Of a DNA stretch of 58,354 nt, positions 34,883-42,874 are shown in pieces. The notes under the pieces are model-generated. The model was not told where the DNA came from. It did no database searches and was given only the letters and a program-made list of their open reading frames with translations. Origin of the DNA: Eggerthellaceae bacterium. Its GTDB lineage: Bacteria > Actinomycetota > Coriobacteriia > Coriobacteriales > Eggerthellaceae. The position numbers were made by a program, and so were the translations under genes. Each line of letters begins with the position of its first letter. Within the stretch, counting starts at the first letter, position 1. The stretch lies in NCBI GenBank assembly GCA_017432445.1, contig JAFRJC010000096.1, forward strand, positions 1 to 58,354. Reading direction: 5' to 3'.

Positions 34883-35572
34883 GTGTTTGGTCTCGATAAC
34901 ATACGCGCATCGTTCAAGGCGGCCGTTCCCATCATGCTGGGCTATATCGCTATTGGCATTCCCTGCGGGATACTTTCGGCCTCCATCGGGCTCAACGCCC
35001 TTCAGGTATTCTTGATGTGCGCGTTGTTCTACTCGGGTGCGGGCCAGTTCATGATTCCCAACATGTGGCTTTCCGCATCGCCCATCGCGTCGATAATCGC
35101 GAGCGTCTCGTTCGTCAACACGCGTCAGATGCTGTATTCAGCGGCATTCGCCCCCTGGTGCGAAGGCGTATCGAAACGGCTCGCATTCTGGTTTTCGGCA
35201 ACGGTGACCGATGAGAGCTTCGGGGTGAATACGAAGATGTTCGAACAAGGCGATTGGACGGTCGCGCGCGCCACGCTTGTGAACTTGTTCTCGCAATCGT
35301 CTTGGACCGCGTCTTGCGTCGTGGGCGTGTTGGTGGGAAACGCCATCGACATACCGCTTGCCATAGCCGCCTTCGCGATGACATCGATTTTCATATGCCT
35401 GCTGGTCACGCAGAAGTTCACTTCCGCGAACGTCGTAGCTGCCGTTTGCGCCATGGTCGGGGTCTTCGTCTGCAAGCTGGTCGGCCTTTCGGGTCCTGCC
35501 ATCTTCCTCGGCGCTATCATCGGCGTCGTGTGCGCCATCGTCTTCTCGCGCATTCGGGAGAAGGTGAGCTGA
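34883..35572 (+). CDS. azlC: AzlC-family branched-chain amino acid exporter, large subunit
   Basis: A 229-residue integral membrane protein with about five to seven helices. The family motif region is GYIAIGIPCGILSASIGLNALQVFLMCALFYSGAGQF, seen here near residues 19-55, with the conserved VNTRQMLYSAAF after it. AzlC and AzlD together export branched-chain amino acids or analogues. Start GTG 34883 has no ribosome site and nearly coincides with the predicted transcription start, suggesting leaderless translation. The stop overlaps azlD by one base. Confidence 0.93.
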   Translation: MFGLDNIRASFKAAVPIMLGYIAIGIPCGILSASIGLNALQVFLMCALFYSGAGQFMIPNMWLSASPIASIIASVSFVNTRQMLYSAAFAPWCEGVSKRLAFWFSATVTDESFGVNTKMFEQGDWTVARATLVNLFSQSSWTASCVVGVLVGNAIDIPLAIAAFAMTSIFICLLVTQKFTSANVVAAVCAMVGVFVCKLVGLSGPAIFLGAIIGVVCAIVFSRIREKVS

Positions 35573-35904
35573 TGGAGCCGATAACCTGGACAGGTTTTTG
35601 GATCATATTCGCAACATGCGCGCTCACCATGCTCGCCTGCCGCGTGCTCCCGCTCTTCCTTCTGAAAGGCCGCGAACTACCCCCGCGCGTGAGCGAGGCG
35701 CTCGGGTTCATCCCGTCGGCGGCTTTTGCTGCCTTGGTCGCAAACGACCTGTTGAACCCTGGAATGTTCGCTGCAGGATTGTGGCCTGCGGCGGCGCCCC
35801 TGGTTGCGGCCTGTGCGGTTGTCGTCGTAGCTCGGCTGACAAAGTCTCTATTGTGGTGCGGCATAGCGGGCGTTGCCGCGTACGCGTTGCTGACGATGAT
35901 CTGA
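35572..35904 (+). CDS. azlD: AzlD-family transporter, small subunit
   Basis: A 110-residue membrane protein with about four helices: an opening ITWTGFWIIFATCALTMLAC, the conserved RVLPLFLLKGRELPPRV loop and a C-terminal pair of hydrophobic segments. It is the small partner of AzlC. ATG 35572 shares its A with the azlC stop (TGATG), so translation is coupled. The same frame runs further upstream inside azlC, but that part does not resemble AzlD. Confidence 0.92.
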   Translation: MEPITWTGFWIIFATCALTMLACRVLPLFLLKGRELPPRVSEALGFIPSAAFAALVANDLLNPGMFAAGLWPAAAPLVAACAVVVVARLTKSLLWCGIAGVAAYALLTMI

Positions 35905-35995
35905 GCCGTTTTTACATGAGCGTAGGGGATTGGCGATCGGAGAGGGTTTGCCACGCGCACGAACTTGTGAATTTTCCGTCACAGGGTTTTCTGGC

Positions 35996-36024
35996 TTGCA
36001 TCGGGCGTGTACTGGCGATATACT
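35996..36024 (+). promoter_or_regulatory. rplS promoter
   Basis: TTGCAT (35996-36001), 17-base spacer and TATACT (36019-36024), leaving a leader of about 60 bases before the L19 start. Confidence 0.75.
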
Positions 36025-36090
36025 AACAAATCGCGTCTAGAGACAGTTTACCGATGTATCGGTTTGGTTAGAGCTATAGAAGGAACGAAA

Positions 36091-36438
36091 ATGGATATCA
36101 TCCGCGCTATCGAAGAGCAGCAGAAAAAGCAGGACATTCCTGAATTCCACGTAGGCGACAACGTCAAGGTTCACTATCGCATCACCGAGGGCAACCGTGA
36201 GCGTATCCAGGTGTTCCAGGGCGACGTCATCCGCCGTCACGGTCACACCAGCCGCGAGACGTTCACCGTTCGCAAGATCAGCTTCTCGGTTGGCGTCGAG
36301 CGTACCTTCCCGGTTCACTCTCCGAAGATCGACAAGATCGAAGTCGTCCGCAAGGGCGACGTGCGTCGCGCCAAGCTGTACTACCTGCGCGACAAGGTCG
36401 GCAAGGCTGCCAAGATCAAGGAGAAGTCCTTCCGCTAA
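36091..36438 (+). CDS. rplS: 50S ribosomal protein L19
   Basis: The 115-residue large-subunit protein has the hallmark [23 protein letters not shown] and the later [18 protein letters not shown] core. ATG 36091 follows GAAGGA; the frame continues upstream but that sequence is promoter and leader. It has its own promoter and terminator and is separated by 17 kb from trmD, with which it is usually linked. Confidence 0.97.
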   Translation: MDIIRAIEEQQKKQDIPEFHVGDNVKVHYRITEGNRERIQVFQGDVIRRHGHTSRETFTVRKISFSVGVERTFPVHSPKIDKIEVVRKGDVRRAKLYYLRDKVGKAAKIKEKSFR

Positions 36439-36457
36439 GGCATGCATCTGCTCAGTC

Positions 36458-36484
36458 AAGACCCGCTTCACGGCGGGTCTTTTT
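36458..36484 (+). terminator. Rho-independent terminator after rplS
   Basis: AAGACCCGC (36458-36466), six-base loop, GCGGGTCTT (36473-36481) and further T residues. Confidence 0.88.
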
Positions 36485-36506
36485 CGTGTAAGGGAAGCAA
36501 GTTCTC

Positions 36507-37295
36507 ATGTTGACGACCGTTGCGGAAATACGCGCCCTGTTAAGGGAAGCGGATGAATCGGAGCTCGCCGCCCTGGAGCGCTCCCTTGCCGCTGACACGC
36601 GTAAAGGCGTGCGCGAGGCACTCAAGGCTGCCAGGAAACGCATCGATGCGGCAAAGCAGGAGCAAGCGCGCGTGGCGGCCCTCTACGAATTCGAGCGCTC
36701 GTTGGCGAATGGCAAGGGCGAGCCTGTCATCGTCGGCCTCGACGAGGTTGGCCGTGGCTCCTTGGCGGGCCCGTTGGCAGTGGGCGCCGTCGTGTTGCCC
36801 GCATCGCCGCACATCGCAGGCCTCAACGATTCCAAGCAGGTGAAACCTGAAAACAGGGCACACATTGCCGACGAGGTGCAGCAGCGCTCGCTCGCCTTCG
36901 CTGTGCAGTACGTGGCGCCTGCGGATATCGACCGTTTCGGGATGTCGGCCTCGTTGCGTCATGCTTTTGCTGGAGCGTTGAGCCAGATCGAGGCGCAGGG
37001 CGTAATCCCCGACGTCGTCCTCGTCGACGGCAATCCGCTGCATCTGGACGAACGTGAGATCTCCGTCGTCAAGGGCGATGCGAAATGCGCGTCCATCGCC
37101 GCAGCCTCCATCCTGGCGAAGGCGCGCAGAGATGCGCTCATGTGCGAGCTCGCCTCCCAGTACCCCCTCTATGCATTCGAGGAGAACAAGGGTTACAGTT
37201 CTCCACATCACATCCAGGCGATAAAGACCCACGGCTTGAGCGACGTGCATCGCCGGAGTTTTTGCACGTCGTTCCTGCAAGAATCCCTTTTCTAG
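36507..37295 (+). CDS. rnhB: Ribonuclease HII
   Basis: Removes ribonucleotides from DNA hybrids. The 262-residue protein has an N-terminal extension of about 70 residues (starting LTTVAEIRALLREADESE) like that of Bacillus RNase HII, and then the catalytic domain with the metal-binding Asp-Glu of GLDEVGRGSLAGP, DDSK-like NDSKQVKP and VLVDGNPL. The C-terminal ENKGYSSPHH motif is intact. It begins 23 bp after the rplS terminator, and a 198-bp gap leads to yraN. Confidence 0.95.
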   Translation: MLTTVAEIRALLREADESELAALERSLAADTRKGVREALKAARKRIDAAKQEQARVAALYEFERSLANGKGEPVIVGLDEVGRGSLAGPLAVGAVVLPASPHIAGLNDSKQVKPENRAHIADEVQQRSLAFAVQYVAPADIDRFGMSASLRHAFAGALSQIEAQGVIPDVVLVDGNPLHLDEREISVVKGDAKCASIAAASILAKARRDALMCELASQYPLYAFEENKGYSSPHHIQAIKTHGLSDVHRRSFCTSFLQESLF

Positions 37296-37470
37296 CGACA
37301 TCCGATCGCTTTGCTTCCCTTTTCGGGTAAGCTCATCGCTGTTTTGCGGGGAAAACCAATCTAAATCCGTTTCTCGTTGCGCAATATGCCGATGCGCGTA
37401 AAGGCATTTCACACCCTGTGTCGTGCAAGGGTGCGTGTGCCTGTGGAGCAAGTATTGCCTAGTAGCATTT

Positions 37471-37488
37471 CCTCCTACGGAAAGGAGG
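37471..37488 (+). promoter_or_regulatory. Hairpin that sequesters the yraN ribosome binding site
   Basis: CCTCCT (37471-37476) pairs perfectly with AGGAGG (37483-37488), the Shine-Dalgarno sequence of yraN, over the six-base loop ACGGAA. An alternative stem TTTCC (37468-37472)/GGAAA (37479-37483) would free part of it. The ATG is at 37494. This could limit translation start or act as a switch. Confidence 0.5.
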
Positions 37489-37493
37489 CATCA

Positions 37494-37952
37494 ATGATAG
37501 TAGGCCAAATAATCATCGACGATTTATTCAGCGAGCTCGAGGAAGAGTGGGACGACGAGTTCTTCGAGGAGCCTGAGAAACGGGGAGTGCGCAACCGTGC
37601 GCTTGGCGATAGGGGCGAGCAGGCTGCAGCACGCTACCTTGAACACGTCGGCTACGAGGTGCTGGAACGCAATTGGTCGTGTCCCGCTGGCGAAGCCGAC
37701 ATAATTGCCCGCCAAGATGAGACCGTCGTGTTCGTGGAGGTGAAGACGCGTATCGGAATCGGCAAGGGGTTTCCCGAGGAAGCCGTGGATGCTAAGAAGC
37801 GGCAGCGCTACGAGAAGATAGCCGCTTATTTCCTGAGCGGATACGAAGAGGTCGACATACCCTTTAGATTCGATGTTATCGGGATCCTCGTAATCAGCGA
37901 GGACAGGGCGATTATAAAGCACTATGTCAACGCATATGGGTTTGGGAGCTGA
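37494..37952 (+). CDS. yraN: YraN/UPF0102-family endonuclease-like protein
   Basis: A 152-residue protein of the UPF0102 family with a restriction-endonuclease-like fold: GDRGEQAAARYLEHVGYEVLERNW, then GEADIIARQDETVVFVEVKTR, the D-ExK catalytic-like arrangement. An acidic N-terminal lead of about 35 residues (ELEEEWDDEFFEEPEK) is unusual. The start at ATG 37494 has AAAGGAGG, unlike the upstream in-frame start at 37377. comM begins 2 bp after its stop, and rnhB-yraN-comM-dprA is a widely conserved order. Confidence 0.9.
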   Translation: MIVGQIIIDDLFSELEEEWDDEFFEEPEKRGVRNRALGDRGEQAAARYLEHVGYEVLERNWSCPAGEADIIARQDETVVFVEVKTRIGIGKGFPEEAVDAKKRQRYEKIAAYFLSGYEEVDIPFRFDVIGILVISEDRAIIKHYVNAYGFGS

Positions 37953-37954
37953 CG

Positions 37955-39442
37955 GTGTCCGGACGTTGCACAGTCAGGAGCGCGGTGCTGCGCGGGGCGG
38001 AAGCGGTTCCCGTTGACGTCGAGGTTGCCGTTACGATGGGCTTACCGGGTTTCTCGGTCGTGGGCATGGTAGATGCAGCTGTGCAAGAGGCCCGAGAACG
38101 CGTGCGTGTGGCCCTCAAAGCAGCTGGGTTCTCGATGCCAGGCGATCGCGTGCTGGTCAACCTCGCACCAAGCTCCTTGAAGAAAACCGGTTCTGGTTTC
38201 GATTTCGCGATCGCGATGGGGCTGCTCGTGGCTACGGGACAGGCTGATCCGGGTTTGACGCGCGATACCCTGTTCGTGGGCGAGCTCTCGCTCGACGGCG
38301 CCGTGAGGCCCGTTGCGGGAATACTGGCATATGCGCTTTGCGCCCGCGATCTGGGGTTGGCCTTGTGCTGTTCAGTCGATGCGGATGACTTCATCAGCAT
38401 CGAGGGGCTGCGTCAGCGCGGGGTGAGGACGTTGAGGGATTTGCGTGAGCCCACGTTTTTCCAAATAGGATCGGTTGTAGCGGGCACACTGGAAGAAGCC
38501 CCCGACTTTTGCGAGGTGTCGGGAAACGAAGTTGCGAAGCGTGCTCTCCAGATAGCGGCCGCTGGCTCTCATGGCATCCTGATGATGGGTCCGCCTGGTT
38601 CGGGCAAGACGATGCTTGCAGCCCGCCTACCAAGCATACTGCCGCCCCTCGCCGAAGACGAGATGCTCCAGGTGGCCCTCGTGCATTCGATAGCGGGCGA
38701 GAGCGCAGCGGGCATCTTCGAGGGGCGCAGGCCGTTTAGGGCGCCGCATCATTCTGCCACTTCTGCCGGTCTCATCGGGGGCGGATCGCCTGTCAGGCCG
38801 GGCGAGATCTCGCTTGCACATATGGGAGTGCTGTTTCTCGACGAGCTCGCCGAGTTCAAGCCATCAGTGTTACAGCAGATACGCCAGCCGCTGGAGCAGG
38901 GGTTCGTGAGCATCTCGCGCGCCGACGGAAAGGTGGTCTTCCCGTCAAGGTTCATGCTCGTGGCGGCGAGCAATCCGTGTCCGTGCGGTTATTTCGGCGA
39001 TGCGGAGCGTGAATGCTCCTGTACTGCGAAGCAGGTCAATGACTACCAGAACCGCATAGGCGGCCCGCTCATGGATCGAATCGACCTGCATATCGACGTG
39101 AACAGGGTAGCTCCTGGCGATGTGCTCAAGCATGAGGGAGGCATTTCGTCAGAGGAGCTTCGCGCAGGTGTTGCCGCAGGCAGGGAGTATGCATCTTGGC
39201 GTAAGAGCATCGAAGGAGCGGGTGCTACGACGCAAGCCGTAATTGAATCCTGCCATCTGAACGTCGAAGACGAGCGATTCTTCGAACGCATGGCGCGCGC
39301 AAACCGGATGAGCGGCAGAGCCATAGTCAGGACTTTGTCTGTAGCACGAACCATTGCCGACATCGCGCAGCGGAAACAGGTATGCAAATCGGATTTGTGC
39401 GAGGCGCTCGGTTTCAGGATCAGAGACGGGGTGGCAAGATGA
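37955..39442 (+). CDS. comM: ComM/YifB-family Mg-chelatase-like AAA+ ATPase
   Basis: ComM is a hexameric helicase that promotes branch migration during natural transformation. The 495-residue protein starts at GTG 37955 with the N-terminal Lon-like fold (SAVLRGAEAVPVDVEV, GLPGFSVVGMVDAAVQEARERVR), then Walker A GPPGSGKTMLAARL near residue 211, the FRAPHHSATSAGLIGGG segment, Walker B VLFLDELAEF and a CXCG-type zinc patch NPCPCGYFGD...CSC. It lies 2 bp after yraN and overlaps dprA by four bases (ATGA). Confidence 0.95.
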   Translation: MSGRCTVRSAVLRGAEAVPVDVEVAVTMGLPGFSVVGMVDAAVQEARERVRVALKAAGFSMPGDRVLVNLAPSSLKKTGSGFDFAIAMGLLVATGQADPGLTRDTLFVGELSLDGAVRPVAGILAYALCARDLGLALCCSVDADDFISIEGLRQRGVRTLRDLREPTFFQIGSVVAGTLEEAPDFCEVSGNEVAKRALQIAAAGSHGILMMGPPGSGKTMLAARLPSILPPLAEDEMLQVALVHSIAGESAAGIFEGRRPFRAPHHSATSAGLIGGGSPVRPGEISLAHMGVLFLDELAEFKPSVLQQIRQPLEQGFVSISRADGKVVFPSRFMLVAASNPCPCGYFGDAERECSCTAKQVNDYQNRIGGPLMDRIDLHIDVNRVAPGDVLKHEGGISSEELRAGVAAGREYASWRKSIEGAGATTQAVIESCHLNVEDERFFERMARANRMSGRAIVRTLSVARTIADIAQRKQVCKSDLCEALGFRIRDGVAR

Positions 39443-40344
39443 GCGGGAAGAACCGCCTTGTCGGCGAGCGCTTCGTCATTGACTGCGGAAGCGAGGCCTA
39501 TCCAGAAAACCTTGCAGGGATACCGCGTCCTCCCAAGAAACTTTACGGGATAGGGGATCCTACAGCGCTTCAGGCAGGCCTAGCCGTAATCGGCGCGCGC
39601 AAAGCCACTCCGTATGGCAAAGGATGCGCGCGGCGCTTCGCGCGGTTGGCAGCCGAGAAGGGCGTGGTCATCATATCGGGTGGTGCGCGCGGATGCGACT
39701 CCGAGGCGCACCGTGCCGCCTTAGGTGCAGCGGGTAGGACCGTGGCATTTTTGGGAGGCGGCTGCGACGAGCTCTACCCCGCAAGCCATTTCGCGCTGTT
39801 CCAGCGCATGGTGGATGCGGGCGGTGCCGTAGTGAGCGAGCAGTCTTGGGACACGCCGCCTTTGCCCTATCTGTTCAGAGAGCGCAACAGGCTCATAGCA
39901 GGCTTGGCCGAGGCCGTGCTCATCGTGGAGGCCGGCTTGCCGTCTGGTACGTTCTCAACGGCGGACGAAGCACTGGACGCTGGGCGGGAGGTGCTCGTCG
40001 TACCAGGCTCCATCACCTCGCCCGCTTCGATCGGCTCGAACAGGCTGCTGTTCCAGGGTGCGACGCCTATCGTTGACGACGAGAGCTTCGAGGAAGTGCT
40101 TTTCAGGGTGTTCGGGCTTTTGAGGCGGTCTTTGCCGGATGAAGGGAGAAAAACGCTCCATCCTCTCGTGGAAGCCGTCAGGGCCGAACCGCTCGGCATG
40201 GAGCAGCTCTACGAGCTTGCGGTTCGCTCTTTCGGCCCTGAAGATGCTCAAGCACGTCTCATGGAGCTGCTCGTCGAGGCCGAGGCGGCCGGCGTTGTCG
40301 CACGGCATCCTAGCGGGAAGTGGGGTCCAGCAGTGAAGTGGTAG
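39439..40344 (+). CDS. dprA: DNA processing protein DprA
   Basis: Loads RecA on incoming single-stranded DNA in transformation. The 301-residue protein has the Rossmann core with VIGARKATPYG, IISGGARGCDSEAHRAAL, FLGGGCDELYPASH and LFRERNRLIAGLAEAVLIVEA, and a C-terminal winged helix (about 225-300). ATG 39439 overlaps the comM stop, so translation is coupled. There is no topA after it, contrary to many genomes; xerC comes next on the opposite strand after 15 bp. Confidence 0.94.
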   Translation: MSGKNRLVGERFVIDCGSEAYPENLAGIPRPPKKLYGIGDPTALQAGLAVIGARKATPYGKGCARRFARLAAEKGVVIISGGARGCDSEAHRAALGAAGRTVAFLGGGCDELYPASHFALFQRMVDAGGAVVSEQSWDTPPLPYLFRERNRLIAGLAEAVLIVEAGLPSGTFSTADEALDAGREVLVVPGSITSPASIGSNRLLFQGATPIVDDESFEEVLFRVFGLLRRSLPDEGRKTLHPLVEAVRAEPLGMEQLYELAVRSFGPEDAQARLMELLVEAEAAGVVARHPSGKWGPAVKW

Positions 40345-40359
40345 CTGCAAGAGCCCCTA

Positions 40360-41370
40360 TCATGCCCTAGGATGAGATTGGGAATGCGCAGATTTCAAGC
40401 GTGCGGGCGAAAGGTGGGTGTATATCTGGGTCGTCGAGAGGCTCGAGTGACCGAGCATCTCCTGCACCGAGCGCAGGTCGGCTTCTCCGTCGAGGAGGTC
40501 GGTCGCGAAGGTGTGGCGCATGTCGTGCGGGCTGATTCTCTCGTCGAGTCCTGCGGAGCGTACCGTCGCCTTGAACATCCTTCGCATGGCATCTGCGCTC
40601 ATGGGATTGCCCCTGCTCGACAAAAAGAAGCTGTCTGTGCGGTTGTTCCCTATGAGCGAGGGGCGCCCGCGCTCGAGGTAGGCCTTGAGGGCGTCTATGC
40701 ACAGGCCGTGAAGCGGCACGATGCGTTCCTTGTTCCCCTTCCCGAGGAGCTTAGCGAGATTCGCCGAGAAGTCTACGTCGCCCAGCCGCAGTCCCGCTAC
40801 TTCGGAGATGCGCGCGCCGCAAGCGTAGAGGAACTCGAGTATGGCCTGGTCGCGCAAATCCGTCGGCGTCTGGATGCGCGGTGATCCCAGGATGTCGACC
40901 GGCCCGTGGACACGCAAGATCTTGTCCATTTCGGGTGCTTGTATCACGTGGGGCAGGTGCTTTCCCTGCTTGGGTCCCGATAAAACGCTCGAAGGGTCGA
41001 TGTCCATGATGCCGGCGATGCTCATCCAGCCGTAGAACCCATGCAATGAGGAGAGGTGGCGGTTCATGGTCGAGCGCGCGTAGCGTGCCGCATCGAGCTC
41101 TCCAAGGTAGCTGCGAAGCTGGCGGTGTGTGGCGGTTAATACGTTAACACCCTTGCGTTCGCACCAGCGCAGGTACGCTTCGATGTCTGCCTTGTACGAG
41201 CGTACCGTGTGGGGAGATGCGCCCCTTTCGACGTTGAGGTAAGAAAGGAATCCGTCGAGCAGCTCATCGCCAGCAGGGCCGCTTTGCATGGCTTCGGCTT
41301 TCGGGGGTTCCTTTGAAGCTAGTTCGCCCTTGCGTTTCGATGCGCGCGTTTTGACTTGACGGGGGGCCAT
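40360..41370 (-). CDS. xerC: Tyrosine recombinase XerC
   Basis: Resolves chromosome dimers with a partner recombinase at dif. The 336-residue protein has a longer basic N-terminus (about 30 residues), a SAM-like core-binding domain (35-120) and the catalytic domain with Arg187, Lys211, His282, Arg285, His308 and nucleophile Tyr317. All six residues are intact. It is convergent with dprA and lies 15 bp after trmFO on the same strand. An ATG 27 codons later (MQSGPAGDELL) could be the real start. XerD is also possible, but the trmFO neighbour favours XerC. Confidence 0.9.
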   Translation of the reverse strand: MAPRQVKTRASKRKGELASKEPPKAEAMQSGPAGDELLDGFLSYLNVERGASPHTVRSYKADIEAYLRWCERKGVNVLTATHRQLRSYLGELDAARYARSTMNRHLSSLHGFYGWMSIAGIMDIDPSSVLSGPKQGKHLPHVIQAPEMDKILRVHGPVDILGSPRIQTPTDLRDQAILEFLYACGARISEVAGLRLGDVDFSANLAKLLGKGNKERIVPLHGLCIDALKAYLERGRPSLIGNNRTDSFFLSSRGNPMSADAMRRMFKATVRSAGLDERISPHDMRHTFATDLLDGEADLRSVQEMLGHSSLSTTQIYTHLSPARLKSAHSQSHPRA

Positions 41371-41385
41371 GGCAATCGGCGCTTC

Positions 41386-42801
41386 CTAAGCGCCCAGATG
41401 CGCATGTGCGGCGTCGGGGGCATGACCGAGAAGACCGCAGGATGCAAGCTCGGCGCAATAGCCCAAAAGCGCCTCCTCACCGCGTGCGGCATAGGCTGCA
41501 TATCGGTCGCGCTTGTTGCGGGGTGGCTTGTCGAGCGGCGGCAGCACTCCGAAATTCACGTGCATGGGCTGGTATTCTTCCGTGCCTGGATCGGTGGCAT
41601 AGGCAAGGAGGGAGCCGAACGCCGTGGTGGGCGGCGGAACGGGCAGGGGAATATCACGTATAAGGGCCGTTACGGAAAGCGCGACATGCAATCCTGAGCG
41701 TATGGCCTCGCAGTATCCCTCCGTGCCGCCGAGCTGCCCGGCCACGAACAGGGGGACTCCAAGTTCGTCGGCTTCGGGGGTGCGGACGCGCAAGCAGGAG
41801 TCGAGCACGCGCGGTGCGTCGATGAACGTGTTGCGGTGCATGACGCCGAATCGTGCGAATTCGGCGTTCTCTAAACCGGGAATGAGGCTAAACACCCGCT
41901 TCTGCTCAGAGAACTTCAGATTTGTCTGGAAGCCGACGAGGTTGTAGCAGGCGCCGATCGCGTCTTCGGCCCGAAGCTGGAGAGCCGCCCAAGGCCTTTT
42001 ACCCGTACGGGGATCGGTGAGTCCGACGGGTTTGAGCGGTCCGAAGCGAGGTGCGTCCCTGCCGGCTCTCGCAATCTCCTCGATGGGTTGGCAAGCTTGG
42101 AAAAGGTCTTTGGACTCGAAGTCGCGCTTGATGACGCGTTCGGCGGCGAGCAGTTCGTCGATGAAGCGCTCGTACTCGTCTTTCGTGAACGGGGCGTTGA
42201 GGTAGTCGCCCTGGGCCGAACCGTCGCTTCCAACGGCATCCTCGTAGCGGCTCTGGCGAAACAGGATGTCTCTATCGAGAGAATCAGCCATTACGATGGG
42301 CGCGGCGGCGTCGTAGAACGCCAAGCTCGTGCCCCCGACGTAACGCATGAGCGATTCTGCGAGGGCGTCGCTGGTGAGGGGCCCCGTCGCGAGGACGATG
42401 GCTAGAGATGTTTCCGATACCTCCTCGATCGAGCAGACTTCCTCATGCCTCAAGTCGATCAGTGGGTCATTCTCGACGAGGCTGGTCACAGCACGTGCGA
42501 AGGCATCGCGGTCGACAGCGAGCGCTCCGCCAGCAGGCACTTGGGCCTTGAGTGCTTCGGCGAAGAGCTTGGAGCCGAGGAGCTCGAGTTCGCGCTTTTG
42601 CATGCCGGCGGCCGTTTCGGGTTTGGTGCTCTTGAGCGAGTTGGAACAGACGAGTTCCGCTAGATAGCCCGTCTTGTGCACGTCCGTTTGATGAACAGGC
42701 CGCATCTCGTACAACGTTACGGGAATGCCTTGTGCGGCGAGCTGAAGCGCAGCTTCGCTTCCCGCAAGGCCCCCTCCGATTATGCTCACGGTCTTTTCCA
42801 T
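41386..42801 (-). CDS. trmFO: Methylenetetrahydrofolate--tRNA-(uracil-5-)-methyltransferase TrmFO
   Basis: A folate- and FAD-dependent enzyme that makes T54 in tRNA. The 471-residue protein starts with the FAD-binding GGGLAGSEAALQLA and contains ETAAGMQKRELELLGS, AVDRDAFA, FQTNLKFSEQKRVFSLIPGLENAEFARFGVMHRNTF and LFVAGQLGGTEGYCEA. All are typical. It is followed by xerC with a 15-bp gap. On the other side it diverges from a hydroxyacid dehydrogenase with 73 bp between starts. Confidence 0.96.
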   Translation of the reverse strand: MEKTVSIIGGGLAGSEAALQLAAQGIPVTLYEMRPVHQTDVHKTGYLAELVCSNSLKSTKPETAAGMQKRELELLGSKLFAEALKAQVPAGGALAVDRDAFARAVTSLVENDPLIDLRHEEVCSIEEVSETSLAIVLATGPLTSDALAESLMRYVGGTSLAFYDAAAPIVMADSLDRDILFRQSRYEDAVGSDGSAQGDYLNAPFTKDEYERFIDELLAAERVIKRDFESKDLFQACQPIEEIARAGRDAPRFGPLKPVGLTDPRTGKRPWAALQLRAEDAIGACYNLVGFQTNLKFSEQKRVFSLIPGLENAEFARFGVMHRNTFIDAPRVLDSCLRVRTPEADELGVPLFVAGQLGGTEGYCEAIRSGLHVALSVTALIRDIPLPVPPPTTAFGSLLAYATDPGTEEYQPMHVNFGVLPPLDKPPRNKRDRYAAYAARGEEALLGYCAELASCGLLGHAPDAAHAHLGA

Positions 42802-42874
42802 AACGGAAGTGTATCATGCATATGGCAAAGCGTGCGGCTGGGCCTGAAAGTGTCATGGCGAGGGGAGTGCGAAC

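Noticed and set aside
37296-37493. Riboswitch in the rnhB-yraN gap
   Set aside because: No known aptamer core was recognised; only the local SD-hiding hairpin is supported.
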